From the NCBI RefSeq assembly GCF_030462475.1, contig NZ_JASMRZ010000007.1:3395-54462 (forward strand): DNA of 51,068 nt. Direction: 5' to 3'. The translations under genes were made by a program, and so were the position numbers. This DNA is from Variovorax sp. CAN15 (GTDB lineage Bacteria > Pseudomonadota > Gammaproteobacteria > Burkholderiales > Burkholderiaceae_C). Position 1 is the first letter of the stretch. Every line of letters starts with the position of its first letter. The notes beneath the pieces are model-generated. The model did not search any database and was not told where the DNA came from. It was given only the letters and a program-made list of their open reading frames with translations. Shown in pieces: positions 21,776 through 30,830 of the stretch.

Positions 21776-21991
21776 ATGAATGTTCATGATGATCTTCTCG
21801 CTCTGGAAGAGCGTATCGGCAAGGCCTTGAAAGACTGCGAAACTTGGCGGGCAACAGGTTTTGGCGAAAAGTATCTCGAAGCCTACGATCTGGTCGAAGC
21901 CCTGCAGTTGCAGTTGCAGCTGCGGCAACGCCTTCGACTGCCCCCAGAGGCCAGGCCGAGTACGGATCTGCTGGCTCTGGGGACCCGTTGA
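21776..21991 (+). CDS. Small hypothetical protein (71 aa)
   Basis: Starts MNVHDDLLALEERIGKALKD after a GAAGGA ribosome site six bases upstream. The protein is acidic and helical, with no membrane segment. Near the end a hexanucleotide tandem repeat (CAGTTG units at about 21905-21920) encodes LQLQLQLRQRLRL. I do not recognise a family. The good ribosome site and ordinary N-terminus favour a real gene between the ClC and SulP genes. The 239 bases before it show no other gene. Confidence 0.5.
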   Translation: MNVHDDLLALEERIGKALKDCETWRATGFGEKYLEAYDLVEALQLQLQLRQRLRLPPEARPSTDLLALGTR

Positions 21992-22032
21992 GTTTTCTCA
22001 TCGCAAAACCGCGGCATCGTTAAAATGCTCTG

Positions 22033-22128
22033 ATGCACAAAGGCAGCCGCGTTTCCATGAAGCACCAGCCGGGCTATCCCGGTAGCCAGCTTCCGCGCGG
22101 CTACTTCTGCTCGGTAACCCCGCCCTAA
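22033..22128 (+). CDS. Putative regulatory leader peptide upstream of SulP, ending Pro-Pro-stop
   Basis: A 31-codon frame runs from ATG at 22033 to TAA at 22126, about 100 bases before the SulP gene. An internal ATG at 22057 would give the 23-residue peptide whose second half is LPRGYFCSVTPP. A TAAAAT box at 22021-22026 could place a transcription start just before the first ATG, leaving the second ATG with a short leader. Termination directly after Pro-Pro is the context that slows release in known arrest peptides. The ORF overlaps mutually exclusive helices. No homologue was checked. Confidence 0.45.
   Translation: MHKGSRVSMKHQPGYPGSQLPRGYFCSVTPP
22069..22104 (+). promoter_or_regulatory. 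Overlapping alternative RNA helices in the SulP leader
   Basis: Three helices compete: CCGGG (22069-22073) with CCCGG (22078-22082); GGCTA (22072-22076) with TAGCC (22083-22087); and GTAGCC (22082-22087) with GGCTAC (22099-22104). They cannot all form, and all lie inside the leader ORF. A further hairpin TGCGCT-CTTC-AGCGCA lies downstream, before the SulP start. No T-run terminator follows, so control at ribosome-site access or by Rho is more likely than intrinsic termination. Confidence 0.4.
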
Positions 22129-22225
22129 GGCCATCCCTTCGCTTCGCTGCGCTCTTCAGCGCACGCATCTGTGCAAGCTCGTTCCGCTTGCGATCGTCTC
22201 CCTCTGAATACCTGAGGCCGCCGGC

Positions 22226-23731
22226 ATGCCCGGCGCAGTCTCCATTTTTCCCATGCTCCTTTCATGCATCCGCAGGGACTGGCTCTCCAACGTGCGAGGC
22301 GACCTCCTGGCCGGCCTCGTCGTGGCACTCGCTCTCATCCCAGAGGCCATCGCCTTTTCCATCATCGCGGGCGTTGATCCCAAAGTGGGTCTGTACGCCT
22401 CTTTCAGCATGGCCGTGGTTATCGCCTTCGCAGGTGGACGCCCAGGCATGATCTCCGCCGCGACGGGGGCCATGGCGCTCGTCATGGTCCTCCTGGTCAA
22501 GGAGCACGGGCTTCAGTACCTTCTTGCCACGACCGTACTCACAGGTGTCCTCCAGATCGTGGCCGGGCTGCTCAAGCTGGGCTCGCTGATGCGCTTCGTC
22601 TCGCGCTCGGTGGTGACCGGCTTCGTCAACGCGCTGGCTATCCTGATATTTCTTGCGCAGTTGCCAGAGCTGACGAATGTCACCTGGGTGGTCTATGCGA
22701 TGACCGCCGCAGGTCTGGCGATCATCTACGGCTTCCCGTACATCACGCGTGCGATTCCCTCACCGCTGGTGTGCATCGTGGTGCTGACCATCGTTGCCAT
22801 CGTGCTGAAGCTGGACATTCGTGCCGTGGGCGACATGGGGAGGCTGCCGGACAGCCTGCCGATCTTCCTGCTGCCGGACGTGCCGCTCGACTTCGAAACC
22901 CTCAGGATCATCTTCCCGTATGCGCTGACGCTGACCGTGGTTGGTCTGCTCGAGTCGATGATGACCGCCGCCATTGTGGACGACCTGACAGACACGACCA
23001 GCAACAAGAACCGCGAATGCATGGGCCAGGGCGTGGCCAACATCGCCACCGGCTTCATCGGCGGCATGGCCGGCTGCGCCATGATCGGCCAGTCGGTGAT
23101 CAACGTGAAATCGGGCGGCCGCGGCCGGCTCTCCACCTTCTGCGCGGGGCTGTTTCTCCTGATCCTGATCGTGTTCCTCGGCCCCTGGGTCAAGCTGATA
23201 CCGATGGCGGCGCTGGTCGCCGTGATGATCATGGTCAGCATCGGTACGTTCAGCTGGGATTCGATCCGCAAGCTGCGTGAGTACCCTCCGAGCTCCTCGC
23301 TGGTGATGATCGCTACCGTGGCCGTCACTGTCTCCACGCACGACCTGGCCAAGGGCGTGTTCGTCGGCGTTCTGCTGTCGGGCATCTTCTTCGCCCACAA
23401 GGTCGGCCGCGTGCTGCGTATCGACCGCACTAGCGACGCCGAGGGCCGCCTGCGCAACTACTCCGTGGTCGGCCAGGTCTTTTTCGCCTCGTCCGAGACT
23501 TTTGTCGGCGCGTTCGACTTCAAGGAAGTGGTCGAGACGGTCCGGATCGACGTGAGCGGCGCCCATTTCTGGGACATCACGGCCGTCAGTGCGCTGGACA
23601 AGGTCCTCCTCAAATTCAAACGCGAAGGCACCGAGGTCGAGGTCATCGGCCTCAACGAGGCCAGCGCCACACTCGTGGACCGCTTTGCCATCCACGACAA
23701 GCCCGGCACTGTCGAAAAACTCACGCACTGA
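22226..23731 (+). CDS. SulP-family anion transporter with STAS domain
   Basis: A 501-residue inner-membrane protein of the SLC26/SulP family, which move sulfate, bicarbonate or organic anions. The N-terminal signature [20 protein letters not shown] and [14 protein letters not shown] begin the membrane domain (about residues 20-400). The C-terminal STAS domain covers about 415-500 ([23 protein letters not shown]). It lacks a carbonic anhydrase fusion. Substrate cannot be read from sequence. It follows the leader ORF by about 100 bases and is followed by a degraded universal stress protein gene. Confidence 0.92.
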   Translation: MPGAVSIFPMLLSCIRRDWLSNVRGDLLAGLVVALALIPEAIAFSIIAGVDPKVGLYASFSMAVVIAFAGGRPGMISAATGAMALVMVLLVKEHGLQYLLATTVLTGVLQIVAGLLKLGSLMRFVSRSVVTGFVNALAILIFLAQLPELTNVTWVVYAMTAAGLAIIYGFPYITRAIPSPLVCIVVLTIVAIVLKLDIRAVGDMGRLPDSLPIFLLPDVPLDFETLRIIFPYALTLTVVGLLESMMTAAIVDDLTDTTSNKNRECMGQGVANIATGFIGGMAGCAMIGQSVINVKSGGRGRLSTFCAGLFLLILIVFLGPWVKLIPMAALVAVMIMVSIGTFSWDSIRKLREYPPSSSLVMIATVAVTVSTHDLAKGVFVGVLLSGIFFAHKVGRVLRIDRTSDAEGRLRNYSVVGQVFFASSETFVGAFDFKEVVETVRIDVSGAHFWDITAVSALDKVLLKFKREGTEVEVIGLNEASATLVDRFAIHDKPGTVEKLTH

Positions 23732-23743
23732 AGGATATGCGCC

Positions 23744-24474
23744 ATGAACAAGGGTTGCGCCTGTATTGATGGGTTCGGCAATACCGCTGCCGTGATCGAC
23801 TGGGCCGCCTGGTCGGCGCTGCGGCTTGATATCCCTGTGGAATTCCTGCATGTGCTGGAACGAGACCCGGGTCGGAGTGCGGTCGGCGACTGCAGTGGCG
23901 CCGTCGGGCTCGGCGCCCAGGAGTTCCTGCTGCAGGAGCTGAGCGAGTTGGACGGAAAACGCAGCAAAGTGGCCATGGAGAGCGGCCGCCGCTTGCTGGC
24001 TGCCGCCCGCCAACGGGCGCATGCCGCGGGGATTGCGCGTCAGGACGCGCCTGCGCCATGGCGAGTTGGTGGAAGGCGCGCCCGATGCCGAGCCTGACAC
24101 ATGACTGTTGGTGCTGGGCATGCACCACCGCGCAGAGACGCACGGCAGGATTCATCTCCACCACCGTGCGGAGCGCGTCATCAGCTCGATCAAGCGCCCG
24201 GTGCTTGTCATTACGGGCGATTCCCTTCGCGGCGCCCACCCGATTCGTCATCGCCTTCGACGGTAGCCCTGTCGCCCGCAAGACGGTCGAAACCGTTACG
24301 CGCAGCCCGATGAGGACGGGCCTTCCGGTGCTGCTGGCTATGGTCGGCTCCGGTGCGCCCGAGGCCCGACGTCAAGTGGAAGATGCCTGCCTTGTGCTCG
24401 AGACAGCCGGCTTCGTTGCGGAGACGGAACTGGCACCCGGTGAGCCCGAGGATGTCCTTCCTGCGCTGATATAA
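23744..24474 (+). pseudogene. Remnant of a two-domain universal stress protein
   Basis: Begins intact as a UspA-like protein: ACIDGFGNTAAVIDWAAWS, then PVEFLHVLERDP and LQELSELDGKRSK. Near 24045 the match changes frame to LRHGELVEGAPDAEPDT, followed by an in-frame TGA at about 24102, then LLVLGMHHRAETHG and RPVLVITGD. Near 24235 it changes frame again to TRFVIAFDGSP and RKTVETVTRSP. It stops at EPEDVLPALI, short of the C-terminal ATP-binding G-2X-G-9X-G(S/T) motif. Two frameshifts, a stop and a truncation make it non-functional. It lies 12 bases after the SulP gene. Confidence 0.8.
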
Positions 24475-24504
24475 GTAGCTCACTTTGCTTGCAGGTAGCA
24501 TGCC

Positions 24505-24790
24505 GGGGTCGACAGCGCACCGCACGATCAACTCTTTCCACTGATGTCCGCCGTCGTTCATCACGGCGGCGCAGGCGCTACGGCGGCAGGATTGCGGGCA
24601 GGCAAGCACACCGTGATCTGTCCTTTTTTTCGGAGACCAACCCTTCCGGGGGGCGTCGTGTCGCGGCGCCGGGCGCGGGACCGGGTTTTGACAGGCCCTC
24701 CGTGCGGGGCCAGTTACACTCGGAAAAAGGGTGCGGACTCGCGCGATGCGGTACGCAGGTTCATGCGCTGGTCGGGCCGCCACGCGGAAT
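24505..24790 (+). pseudogene. C-terminal remnant of an MGT/GT28-type UDP-glycosyltransferase
   Basis: One frame reads [21 protein letters not shown] then [17 protein letters not shown], the donor-binding signature of MGT/sterol-glucosyltransferase-like enzymes. At a run of seven T's (24624-24630) the expected FGDQPF continues in a second frame, and after a G run the expected GRRVAAxGAGP continues in a third. No N-terminal domain is present. The piece sits between the broken universal stress gene and the intact antiporter, whose long upstream in-frame extension is this remnant. Confidence 0.75.
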
Positions 24791-24807
24791 TGAAACGTCA
24801 GCACCTG

Positions 24808-26064
24808 ATGCAAGAACCCGCCATCCAATACATCGCCGCAGCCCTTTTTGCTGTGGCGCTCCTCCATACCTTCACGGTCAAGCAGTTCGAGCGCCTGTCG
24901 CACCGTTTTCCGCGGCATGCCGGCATGTTTCACTTGCTGGGCGAGGTCGAGGTCGTCTTCGGGTTCTGGGCCATCGTGCTCGTTCTTTCGATGGCGCTGG
25001 TGGTCGGCGGCGATCAGGCGCTGACCTACGCCGAGTCGCGCAACTACACAGAACCGCTCTTCGTCTTCGTTGTCATGGTAGTGGCTGCGTCCCGGCCAGT
25101 GCTGATGACGGTCATGTCCAGCGTGAACACCATTGCGCGCGTATTGCCGTTGCCTACGCCGATTGCGGTGGCCTGGCTCGGGCTCGCGGCTGTTCCGCTG
25201 CTCGGATCCCTGATCACCGAACCGGCGGCCATGACCATTGCTGCGCTGATGCTCGCGCCGCAGATTTTCAGATCACAGGTGCCCGAGTCTCTGAAATACA
25301 TGGCCTTGGGGGTGCTGTTCGTCAATGTGTCGATCGGAGGCACGCTAACTTCCTATGCCGCGCCGCCCGTTCTGATGGTCGCCTCAACCTGGCAGTGGGA
25401 CAGCGCGTTCATGGTTGTCACCTTCGGCTGGAAGGCCGCGCTGGCTGTGCTTGTGAATGCCACCGTCGCCACGTATGTGTTGCGCAAGCACTTGCCCGTT
25501 GTCTCTGCAAGTGCGGCGTCTTCCGGTGCGCGGGTGCCGATTCCGGTAGTGTTGACACACCTGATCCTGCTCGCTGGCATCGTGATATTCGCGCACCATC
25601 CGGTGGCCTTTCTCGGGCTCTTCCTGATGTTCCTGGGGTTCACACAAGCCTACGAGCGGCATCAGAACCCTCTGATCATCAAGGAGGCGCTGCTTGTCGG
25701 CTTTTTCCTGGCTGGCTTGGTGGTGCTTGGCGGAATGCAGCAGTGGTGGTTGCAGCCGGTGGTGTCCGGCTTGGAGCCGGTGGCCCTGTTCTTCGGCGCC
25801 CTCGGGTTGACAGCCATCACGGACAACGCGGCGCTGACCTATCTGGGATCGCTCATCGCGGGAATCTCGGACGAGTCGAAATACATGCTCCTGGCCGGAG
25901 CGGTGGCTGGCGGTGGACTGACGGTGATCGCCAATGCGCCGAACCCGGCAGGCGTTGCGCTTCTCAAGAAGGGATTCTCCGACGAGACGATCGGCGCTGG
26001 CGGCCTGCTGCTCGGAGCGCTCGGGCCGACGATGGTCGCTGCCGCAGCGTTCATGCTCTTGTAG
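24808..26064 (+). CDS. Putative Na+/H+ antiporter (Na_H_antiport_3-like)
   Basis: A 418-residue protein with about 11-12 hydrophobic segments, starting [51 protein letters not shown] and [16 protein letters not shown] resemble the PF07399 family of predicted sodium/proton antiporters. The acidic residues in TEPAA and TDNAA within helices could carry ions. The start was chosen because codons before it belong to the glycosyltransferase remnant. Function is predicted by family only. Confidence 0.8.
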   Translation: MQEPAIQYIAAALFAVALLHTFTVKQFERLSHRFPRHAGMFHLLGEVEVVFGFWAIVLVLSMALVVGGDQALTYAESRNYTEPLFVFVVMVVAASRPVLMTVMSSVNTIARVLPLPTPIAVAWLGLAAVPLLGSLITEPAAMTIAALMLAPQIFRSQVPESLKYMALGVLFVNVSIGGTLTSYAAPPVLMVASTWQWDSAFMVVTFGWKAALAVLVNATVATYVLRKHLPVVSASAASSGARVPIPVVLTHLILLAGIVIFAHHPVAFLGLFLMFLGFTQAYERHQNPLIIKEALLVGFFLAGLVVLGGMQQWWLQPVVSGLEPVALFFGALGLTAITDNAALTYLGSLIAGISDESKYMLLAGAVAGGGLTVIANAPNPAGVALLKKGFSDETIGAGGLLLGALGPTMVAAAAFMLL

Positions 26065-26290
26065 AAGGCTGAACCGGGGGACGGCGCATCGCGCGAGGCG
26101 GCTGTTCAAACCGCTCGGGCCGTCCATCCTTTTCTAGACTGCCGCGGCGCGATCTGGCGGAAGTTGCGGCAATCACGAGCGAGCGGAAAGCACGCGGCAA
26201 CCCGAAGACGATGGCCCGTCGCCTCGATCGATGAACGTGTCCTTGAGTGGCGTGGTTGGGGTGCACCTCAAAACAACGAGGCGCTGCGCC

Positions 26291-26663
26291 ATGGATGACC
26301 TCGCCGTTGCAGGCTTGCTGATCGTCAGCTCGTTCCTCATTCTTGGCAGCGGTGCCTGGATCGGCCTCACCCTCTCGGGGGTGGCGTGGATCGGCATGGG
26401 GTTCTTTTCGTCGCGCTGCGCCGGGATGCGATGGCCTGGGGATCTGCTTCCAGCTGGACATTGACCGCGATGCCACTCTTTGTATGGATGGACGAGATCC
26501 TGTTTCGCACCAGACTATCGCAAGACATGTCATGACGGGGCGCCCGCTGCCGCACATCGCGAAGGTGACACTGCCCATGTTCTTGTAGATGGTTCTGGCC
26601 GTGCTGCTCATCTACTTCGTGCCCGGAATCGTGACCTGGCTCCCGCAGCAAATGCCCCTGTAA
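26291..26663 (+). pseudogene. Remnant of TRAP transporter large permease (DctM)
   Basis: Starts MDDLAVAGLLIVSSFLILG then GAWIGLTLSGVAWIGM, a DctM N-terminus. After a frame change the sequence continues SSWTLTAMPLFVWMDEILF and RTRLSQDMS-stop. It then jumps to the DctM C-terminus: IAKVTLPMFL, an in-frame stop, and VLAVLLIYFVPGIVTWLPQQ. About 300 residues of central membrane helices are missing. The DctQ and DctP partners are absent. The 226 bases before it show no recognisable gene. Confidence 0.8.
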
Positions 26664-26834
26664 GGCAGACAGCCAGCCAAGTTCCGCGGGCATGCGATCG
26701 CGACCTCCGCGAAGAGGCCATTGGCGTCGGAGGTCGCTTGCCGGTCTCGTTCGTGAGCATGCAGGCCGCGAGGGCGGCGCAGGAGCGGCCGCGCAGCGAT
26801 GACAATGGCGTTCCAAGCAGCTAGGGAATCTGGA

Positions 26835-28085
26835 ATGCTCGACATCGCCGCCACCTGTCTCGTTATCACGGCCCTTCTGGCATACCTGAATCATCGTTTC
26901 ATCAGATTGCCGACGACCATTGGCGTCATGGTGATTGCCTTGGTTCTTTCGCTGGGCATCGTCATGCTCGATGCGCTGGGCTTGGATCACGGGTTGCGGC
27001 AGTACGAGGAATCCTTCGTCCGGTCGATCGATTTTTCGGACGTGCTGATGCAGGGAATGCTCTCGCTGCTGCTGTTCGCAGGTGCGCTTCACGTGGACAT
27101 TAGCGAACTGAAGGCCTATCGATGGCAGGTCGGCGTCTTGGCACTCGTCGGCACCCTGGCTTCGACCTTGGTCGTCGGCTTCGGCATGTACTTCGTGCTG
27201 CCCTGGGTCGGCATCAAACTACCGTTGCTTCAATGCTTGCTTTTCGGCGCGCTGATCTCCCCTACCGATCCGATTGCCGTGATGGGTATCCTGAAATCGG
27301 CCGGCGCCCCCAAAAATCTGGAGTTGGTGGTCGCCGGTGAGTCGCTGTTCAACGACGGCATTGGCGTGGTGATTTTTGTCCTGATCCTCGGCATGGTGAC
27401 GAGCGGCAGTGCACCAACGGCGGGCGTCGCATTCGAGCTGCTGGCGCGCGAAGCCGGCGGTGGAGTCGTCTTCGGCCTCGTGCTCGGCTACATCACTTAT
27501 CGGATGCTCAAGAGCGTGGACCAATATCAGGTCGAAGTGCTCCTGACACTCGCCGCCGTGCTGGGCGGCTATGCGCTCGCAAGCCATCTTCACATCTCAG
27601 GACCCCTGGCCATGGTCGTCACGGGGCTGATGATCGGTAACCGCGGCCGGGCGCTGGCCATGTCGGACACCACGCGGCGCTACATCGACATGTTCTGGGA
27701 ACTGCTCGACGAAATCCTCAATGCGGTGCTGTTCGTATTGATCGGGATGGAAGTGCTCTTGATTGCGTTCACTGCACCGCTCCTTGTCGGTGGCGTGGCA
27801 GCTGTTGCTGTGACGCTGCTGGCGCGGTGGCTGACGGTCGGTGTGCCTGTCGGCGCGCTTGGGAGTTTCTTTCGACTTCCGGCGGGGTCTTCGCGCGTGC
27901 TCACCTGGGGTGGACTGCGCGGCGGCATTTCCGTGGCGCTCGCTCTGTCGTTGCCCGCTGGGCAGGAACGTGACACGATCCTCGCGCTGACCTACTGCAC
28001 GGTGGTGTTCTCGATCCTGGTGCAGGGATTGACCATTGGGCGAGTGATCAAGCAAACCATTGCAACGGGTTCCGCCGGCAAGTAA
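26835..28085 (+). CDS. CPA1-family Na+/H+ antiporter
   Basis: A 416-residue inner-membrane cation/proton antiporter of the NhaP/NHE type. The ion-binding region GALISPTDPIAVMGILK with two acidic residues and GESLFNDGIGVVIFV are diagnostic, followed by TWGGLRGGISVALALSLP. I start at MLDIAATCLV, with GGAAT just upstream; an earlier in-frame ATG at 26799 lacks support. It is followed by a convergent MarR gene 85 bases away. Likely role is pH and sodium homeostasis. Confidence 0.92.
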   Translation: MLDIAATCLVITALLAYLNHRFIRLPTTIGVMVIALVLSLGIVMLDALGLDHGLRQYEESFVRSIDFSDVLMQGMLSLLLFAGALHVDISELKAYRWQVGVLALVGTLASTLVVGFGMYFVLPWVGIKLPLLQCLLFGALISPTDPIAVMGILKSAGAPKNLELVVAGESLFNDGIGVVIFVLILGMVTSGSAPTAGVAFELLAREAGGGVVFGLVLGYITYRMLKSVDQYQVEVLLTLAAVLGGYALASHLHISGPLAMVVTGLMIGNRGRALAMSDTTRRYIDMFWELLDEILNAVLFVLIGMEVLLIAFTAPLLVGGVAAVAVTLLARWLTVGVPVGALGSFFRLPAGSSRVLTWGGLRGGISVALALSLPAGQERDTILALTYCTVVFSILVQGLTIGRVIKQTIATGSAGK

Positions 28086-28170
28086 GGACCTCTTCCCGCC
28101 CAGGGGGAAGGCGGTCTGGCCAGAGTCGGCTGATCGCGGCGAAGGTCCCCGAAGCACGCCGCGTCGTGAC

Positions 28171-28587
28171 TCAGTCCGGGGTTTGGCTGGCCAGCCGCAC
28201 GACCTCCGCGAGCTCGGAGAGTTGGTCGGCGTGCTGCGCCGCCAGGCGCGCCAACTTCTTTCGACCAGCGGCAAGCAGATGCACCTCGACTTGCCGGCGA
28301 TCGACAAGGCTCGGCTTCCGCTTGACGAGCCCCGCCTCTTCGCAGCGCGACACCAGCGCGACCACGCCATGCGGCTGAGCTTGCAGGCGCTCGGCGAGCT
28401 CTCCGATGGTGGCCCATTGGCGACCGGGAAAACCCTGGGTGTGAAGCATCAGTTGGTACTGCAGCACCGTGATGCCCTCGGCCCGTGCGGCGTCTTCGCT
28501 GAATCGCAGAAAGCTGCGCAGCCTGAAGCGGAACTCGGAGAGTGTTTCGAAGCGCTGCTTTTCGAGAGCGCCTTGATCGTTCGACAT
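28171..28587 (-). CDS. MarR-family transcriptional regulator
   Basis: A 138-residue winged-helix regulator. The recognition region reads TIGELAERLQAQPHGVVALVSRCEEAGLV and the wing is RKPSLVDRRQVEVHLLAAG. N- and C-terminal helices would form the dimer interface. It is divergent from tctB, with a palindrome between the genes, so it may control itself and the transporter. The ligand is unknown. Confidence 0.88.
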   Translation of the reverse strand: MSNDQGALEKQRFETLSEFRFRLRSFLRFSEDAARAEGITVLQYQLMLHTQGFPGRQWATIGELAERLQAQPHGVVALVSRCEEAGLVKRKPSLVDRRQVEVHLLAAGRKKLARLAAQHADQLSELAEVVRLASQTPD

Positions 28588-28650
28588 GTCGTTTCTTGAA
28601 AGTGGCCGCCGAATGTATCAGCCCGATCGCAGAACGCACAGGGTTATTAC

Positions 28651-28661
28651 TCACGGCGTGA
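28651..28661. promoter_or_regulatory. Candidate MarR operator
   Basis: TCACGGCGTGA is a perfect 5-1-5 inverted repeat 64 bases upstream of the MarR start in the divergent marR-tctB spacer. It is flanked by an AT-rich segment (GATATAAATAATC) that could contain promoters, itself bracketed by GTTAT and ATAAC. It could regulate either gene. No second copy was seen. Confidence 0.35.
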
Positions 28662-28814
28662 TATAAATAATCTCATAACATGACATATCTGATCGGCAGC
28701 TGACCAAGCGCGGTCATGCAGCCTCATCTCGCCTGCAAGGCTCGCTGCGAGCTAGCGGGTGTTCGGCGTTGCCGAAGCCGTGCCTTTTCTTTGTCCGAAC
28801 TTCCCCGCCATTCC

Positions 28815-29303
28815 ATGAAGATCAAGAGTCAGAAGGACTTCCTGTCCGGTGTCATGTTCATTTGTGTCGGCCTCGCATTCGCGATCGGCGCCACGAATTA
28901 CCCGATAGGCTCCGGCGCCCGAATGGGGCCGGGTTACTTTCCGTTGGTGCTTGGCATCCTGCTCGTGATCGGAGGAGCGATCGTCATCTTCGGCGCGCTC
29001 AAATTCAATACGCCCGACGGCGATCCGATGGGGCGGATCGCGTGGAAGCCCCTGGTGCTGATCATCGGCGCCAACCTTGTGTTCGGGCTGCTCCTGGGAG
29101 GGTTGCCGACGCTGGGCGTCCCCGCAATGGGCCTGTTGATCGCGATCTACGCGCTGGTCGTGATCGCCAGCATTGCCGGACCCAGGTTTTCGTTGAAGAC
29201 GTCGTTGATTCTCGCGACGATTCTGGCGATCGGGAGTTACCTCACCTTCATCGTCGGCCTGAGTCTGCAGTTCCAGGTCTGGCCCACTTTCATCACAGGC
29301 TGA
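28815..29303 (+). CDS. tctB: Tripartite tricarboxylate transporter small subunit TctB
   Basis: A 162-residue protein with four hydrophobic helices starting MKIKSQKDFLSG. The conserved SGARMGPGYFPLVLGILL segment near residue 35 identifies TctB. It works with TctA and a periplasmic TctC to import citrate-like carboxylates. A longer upstream in-frame extension was rejected because MKIKSQKD matches the family start. It precedes tctA by ten bases. No TctC gene is in the window. Confidence 0.9.
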   Translation: MKIKSQKDFLSGVMFICVGLAFAIGATNYPIGSGARMGPGYFPLVLGILLVIGGAIVIFGALKFNTPDGDPMGRIAWKPLVLIIGANLVFGLLLGGLPTLGVPAMGLLIAIYALVVIASIAGPRFSLKTSLILATILAIGSYLTFIVGLSLQFQVWPTFITG

Positions 29304-29313
29304 GGACGATCGC

Positions 29314-30828
29314 ATGGAACTGATCAACAACTTGTCCATCGGCTTCGAAGCTGCATTCACGCTGCAGAACCTGGTCTATGCGTTCATCGGCTGCCTGCTT
29401 GGAACGCTGATCGGGGTGTTGCCTGGCATCGGCCCCGTCGCAACGATTGCCATGCTGCTACCGGCAACCTACGCGCTTCCACCTGTGGCAGCGCTGATCA
29501 TGCTGGCTGGCATCTACTATGGCTCGCAGTACGGCGGTTCGACCACGGCGATCCTGGTCAACCTGCCCGGAGAATCCTCATCGGTGGTGACCGTGATCGA
29601 TGGCCACCAGATGGCCAAGCAGGGGCGAGGAGGGCCCGCGCTCGCGGCAGCGGGCCTTGGCTCGTTCTTCGCTGGCTGCGTCGGCACGCTCGTTCTTGCA
29701 GCGTTCGCGCCACCGCTGACAGAGCTGGCCTTCAAGTTCGGTCCCGCCGAATATTTCTCGTTGATGGTGCTGGGCCTGATCGGTGCAGTGGTCCTGGCGT
29801 CCGGTTCGCTGATCAAGGCCATCTGCATGATCATGCTGGGTCTGCTGCTGGGGCTGGTTGGCACAGACGTGAATTCGGGCGTGGCTCGCTACAGCTTCGA
29901 CATCCCGGAGCTCACCGACGGCATCAGCTTCATCGCGATCGCAATGGGTATCTTCGGCTACGGCGAGATCATCGCAAACCTCTCCCAGAGCGAAGACGAG
30001 CGTCAGGTCTTCACTGCCAAGCTCCAGGGCCTTATGCCGACGCGGGAAGACTTCAAGAACATGTTCCCTGCCGTGCTGCGCGGCACCGCGCTCGGCTGCA
30101 CGCTCGGAATTCTTCCAGGGGGCGGCTCGCTCCTGTCGGCGTTCGCCTCCTACACGCTGGAAAAAAAGCTCAAGCTGAAGCCTGGCGAGATCCCTTTCGG
30201 CAAGGGCAACATCCGCGGGGTGGCGGGGCCGGAGTCGGCAAACAATGCGGGGGCGCAGACCTCGTTCATTCCGCTCCTTACCCTCGGCATTCCGGGCAAC
30301 CCCGTGATGGCATTGATGGTCGGGGCCATGACCATCCACAACATCCAGCCGGGCCCGCAGGTCATGACGAGCAATCCGGAGCTTTTCTGGGGTCTGATCG
30401 CATCGATGTGGATCGGGAACCTGATGCTGATCGTGTTGAACCTTCCACTGATCGGCATCTGGATCAAGCTGTTGTCCATTCCCTATCGATGGCTGTTCCC
30501 CGCCATCGTCCTGTTCTGCGCCATTGGCGTGTATTCGACGAACAACAACACGTTCGATGTCTGGATGGTCGGCTTCTTCGGTGTTGTCGGCTACGCGTTC
30601 ATCAAACTCGGCTGCGAGCCGGCCCCCTTGTTGCTGGGGCTGATCCTGGGGCCGATGATGGAGGAAAACCTTCGGCGTGCCTTGCTGCTTTCACGAGGCG
30701 ATTGGAGCGTGCTCGTGACACGCCCGATCTCGGCGACCCTACTGGTCTGCGCGATGCTGCTGCTGATCATCGTCCTCTTGCCAGCTGTCAGATCCAAGCG
30801 CGAGGAAGCGTTTGTCGAGGAGGGCTGA
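29314..30828 (+). CDS. tctA: Tripartite tricarboxylate transporter large permease TctA
   Basis: A 504-residue membrane permease with about 11-12 helices. The signature GVLPGIGPVATIAMLLPATY lies near residue 37, followed by YYGSQYGGSTTAILVNLPGE. A repeat-like second half carries GILPGGGSLLSAFASY and LTLGIPGNPVMALM. It is intact and coupled to tctB. It needs a TctC substrate-binding protein; betaproteobacteria often encode many of these elsewhere, so partnership in trans is likely. Confidence 0.94.
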   Translation: MELINNLSIGFEAAFTLQNLVYAFIGCLLGTLIGVLPGIGPVATIAMLLPATYALPPVAALIMLAGIYYGSQYGGSTTAILVNLPGESSSVVTVIDGHQMAKQGRGGPALAAAGLGSFFAGCVGTLVLAAFAPPLTELAFKFGPAEYFSLMVLGLIGAVVLASGSLIKAICMIMLGLLLGLVGTDVNSGVARYSFDIPELTDGISFIAIAMGIFGYGEIIANLSQSEDERQVFTAKLQGLMPTREDFKNMFPAVLRGTALGCTLGILPGGGSLLSAFASYTLEKKLKLKPGEIPFGKGNIRGVAGPESANNAGAQTSFIPLLTLGIPGNPVMALMVGAMTIHNIQPGPQVMTSNPELFWGLIASMWIGNLMLIVLNLPLIGIWIKLLSIPYRWLFPAIVLFCAIGVYSTNNNTFDVWMVGFFGVVGYAFIKLGCEPAPLLLGLILGPMMEENLRRALLLSRGDWSVLVTRPISATLLVCAMLLLIIVLLPAVRSKREEAFVEEG

Positions 30829-30830
30829 AT

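Noticed and set aside
24489-26072. A 527-codon alternative frame over the Na+/H+ antiporter
   Set aside because: It overlaps the antiporter in a different frame. Only its first part (glycosyltransferase remnant) carries recognisable sequence, and the rest is shadow.
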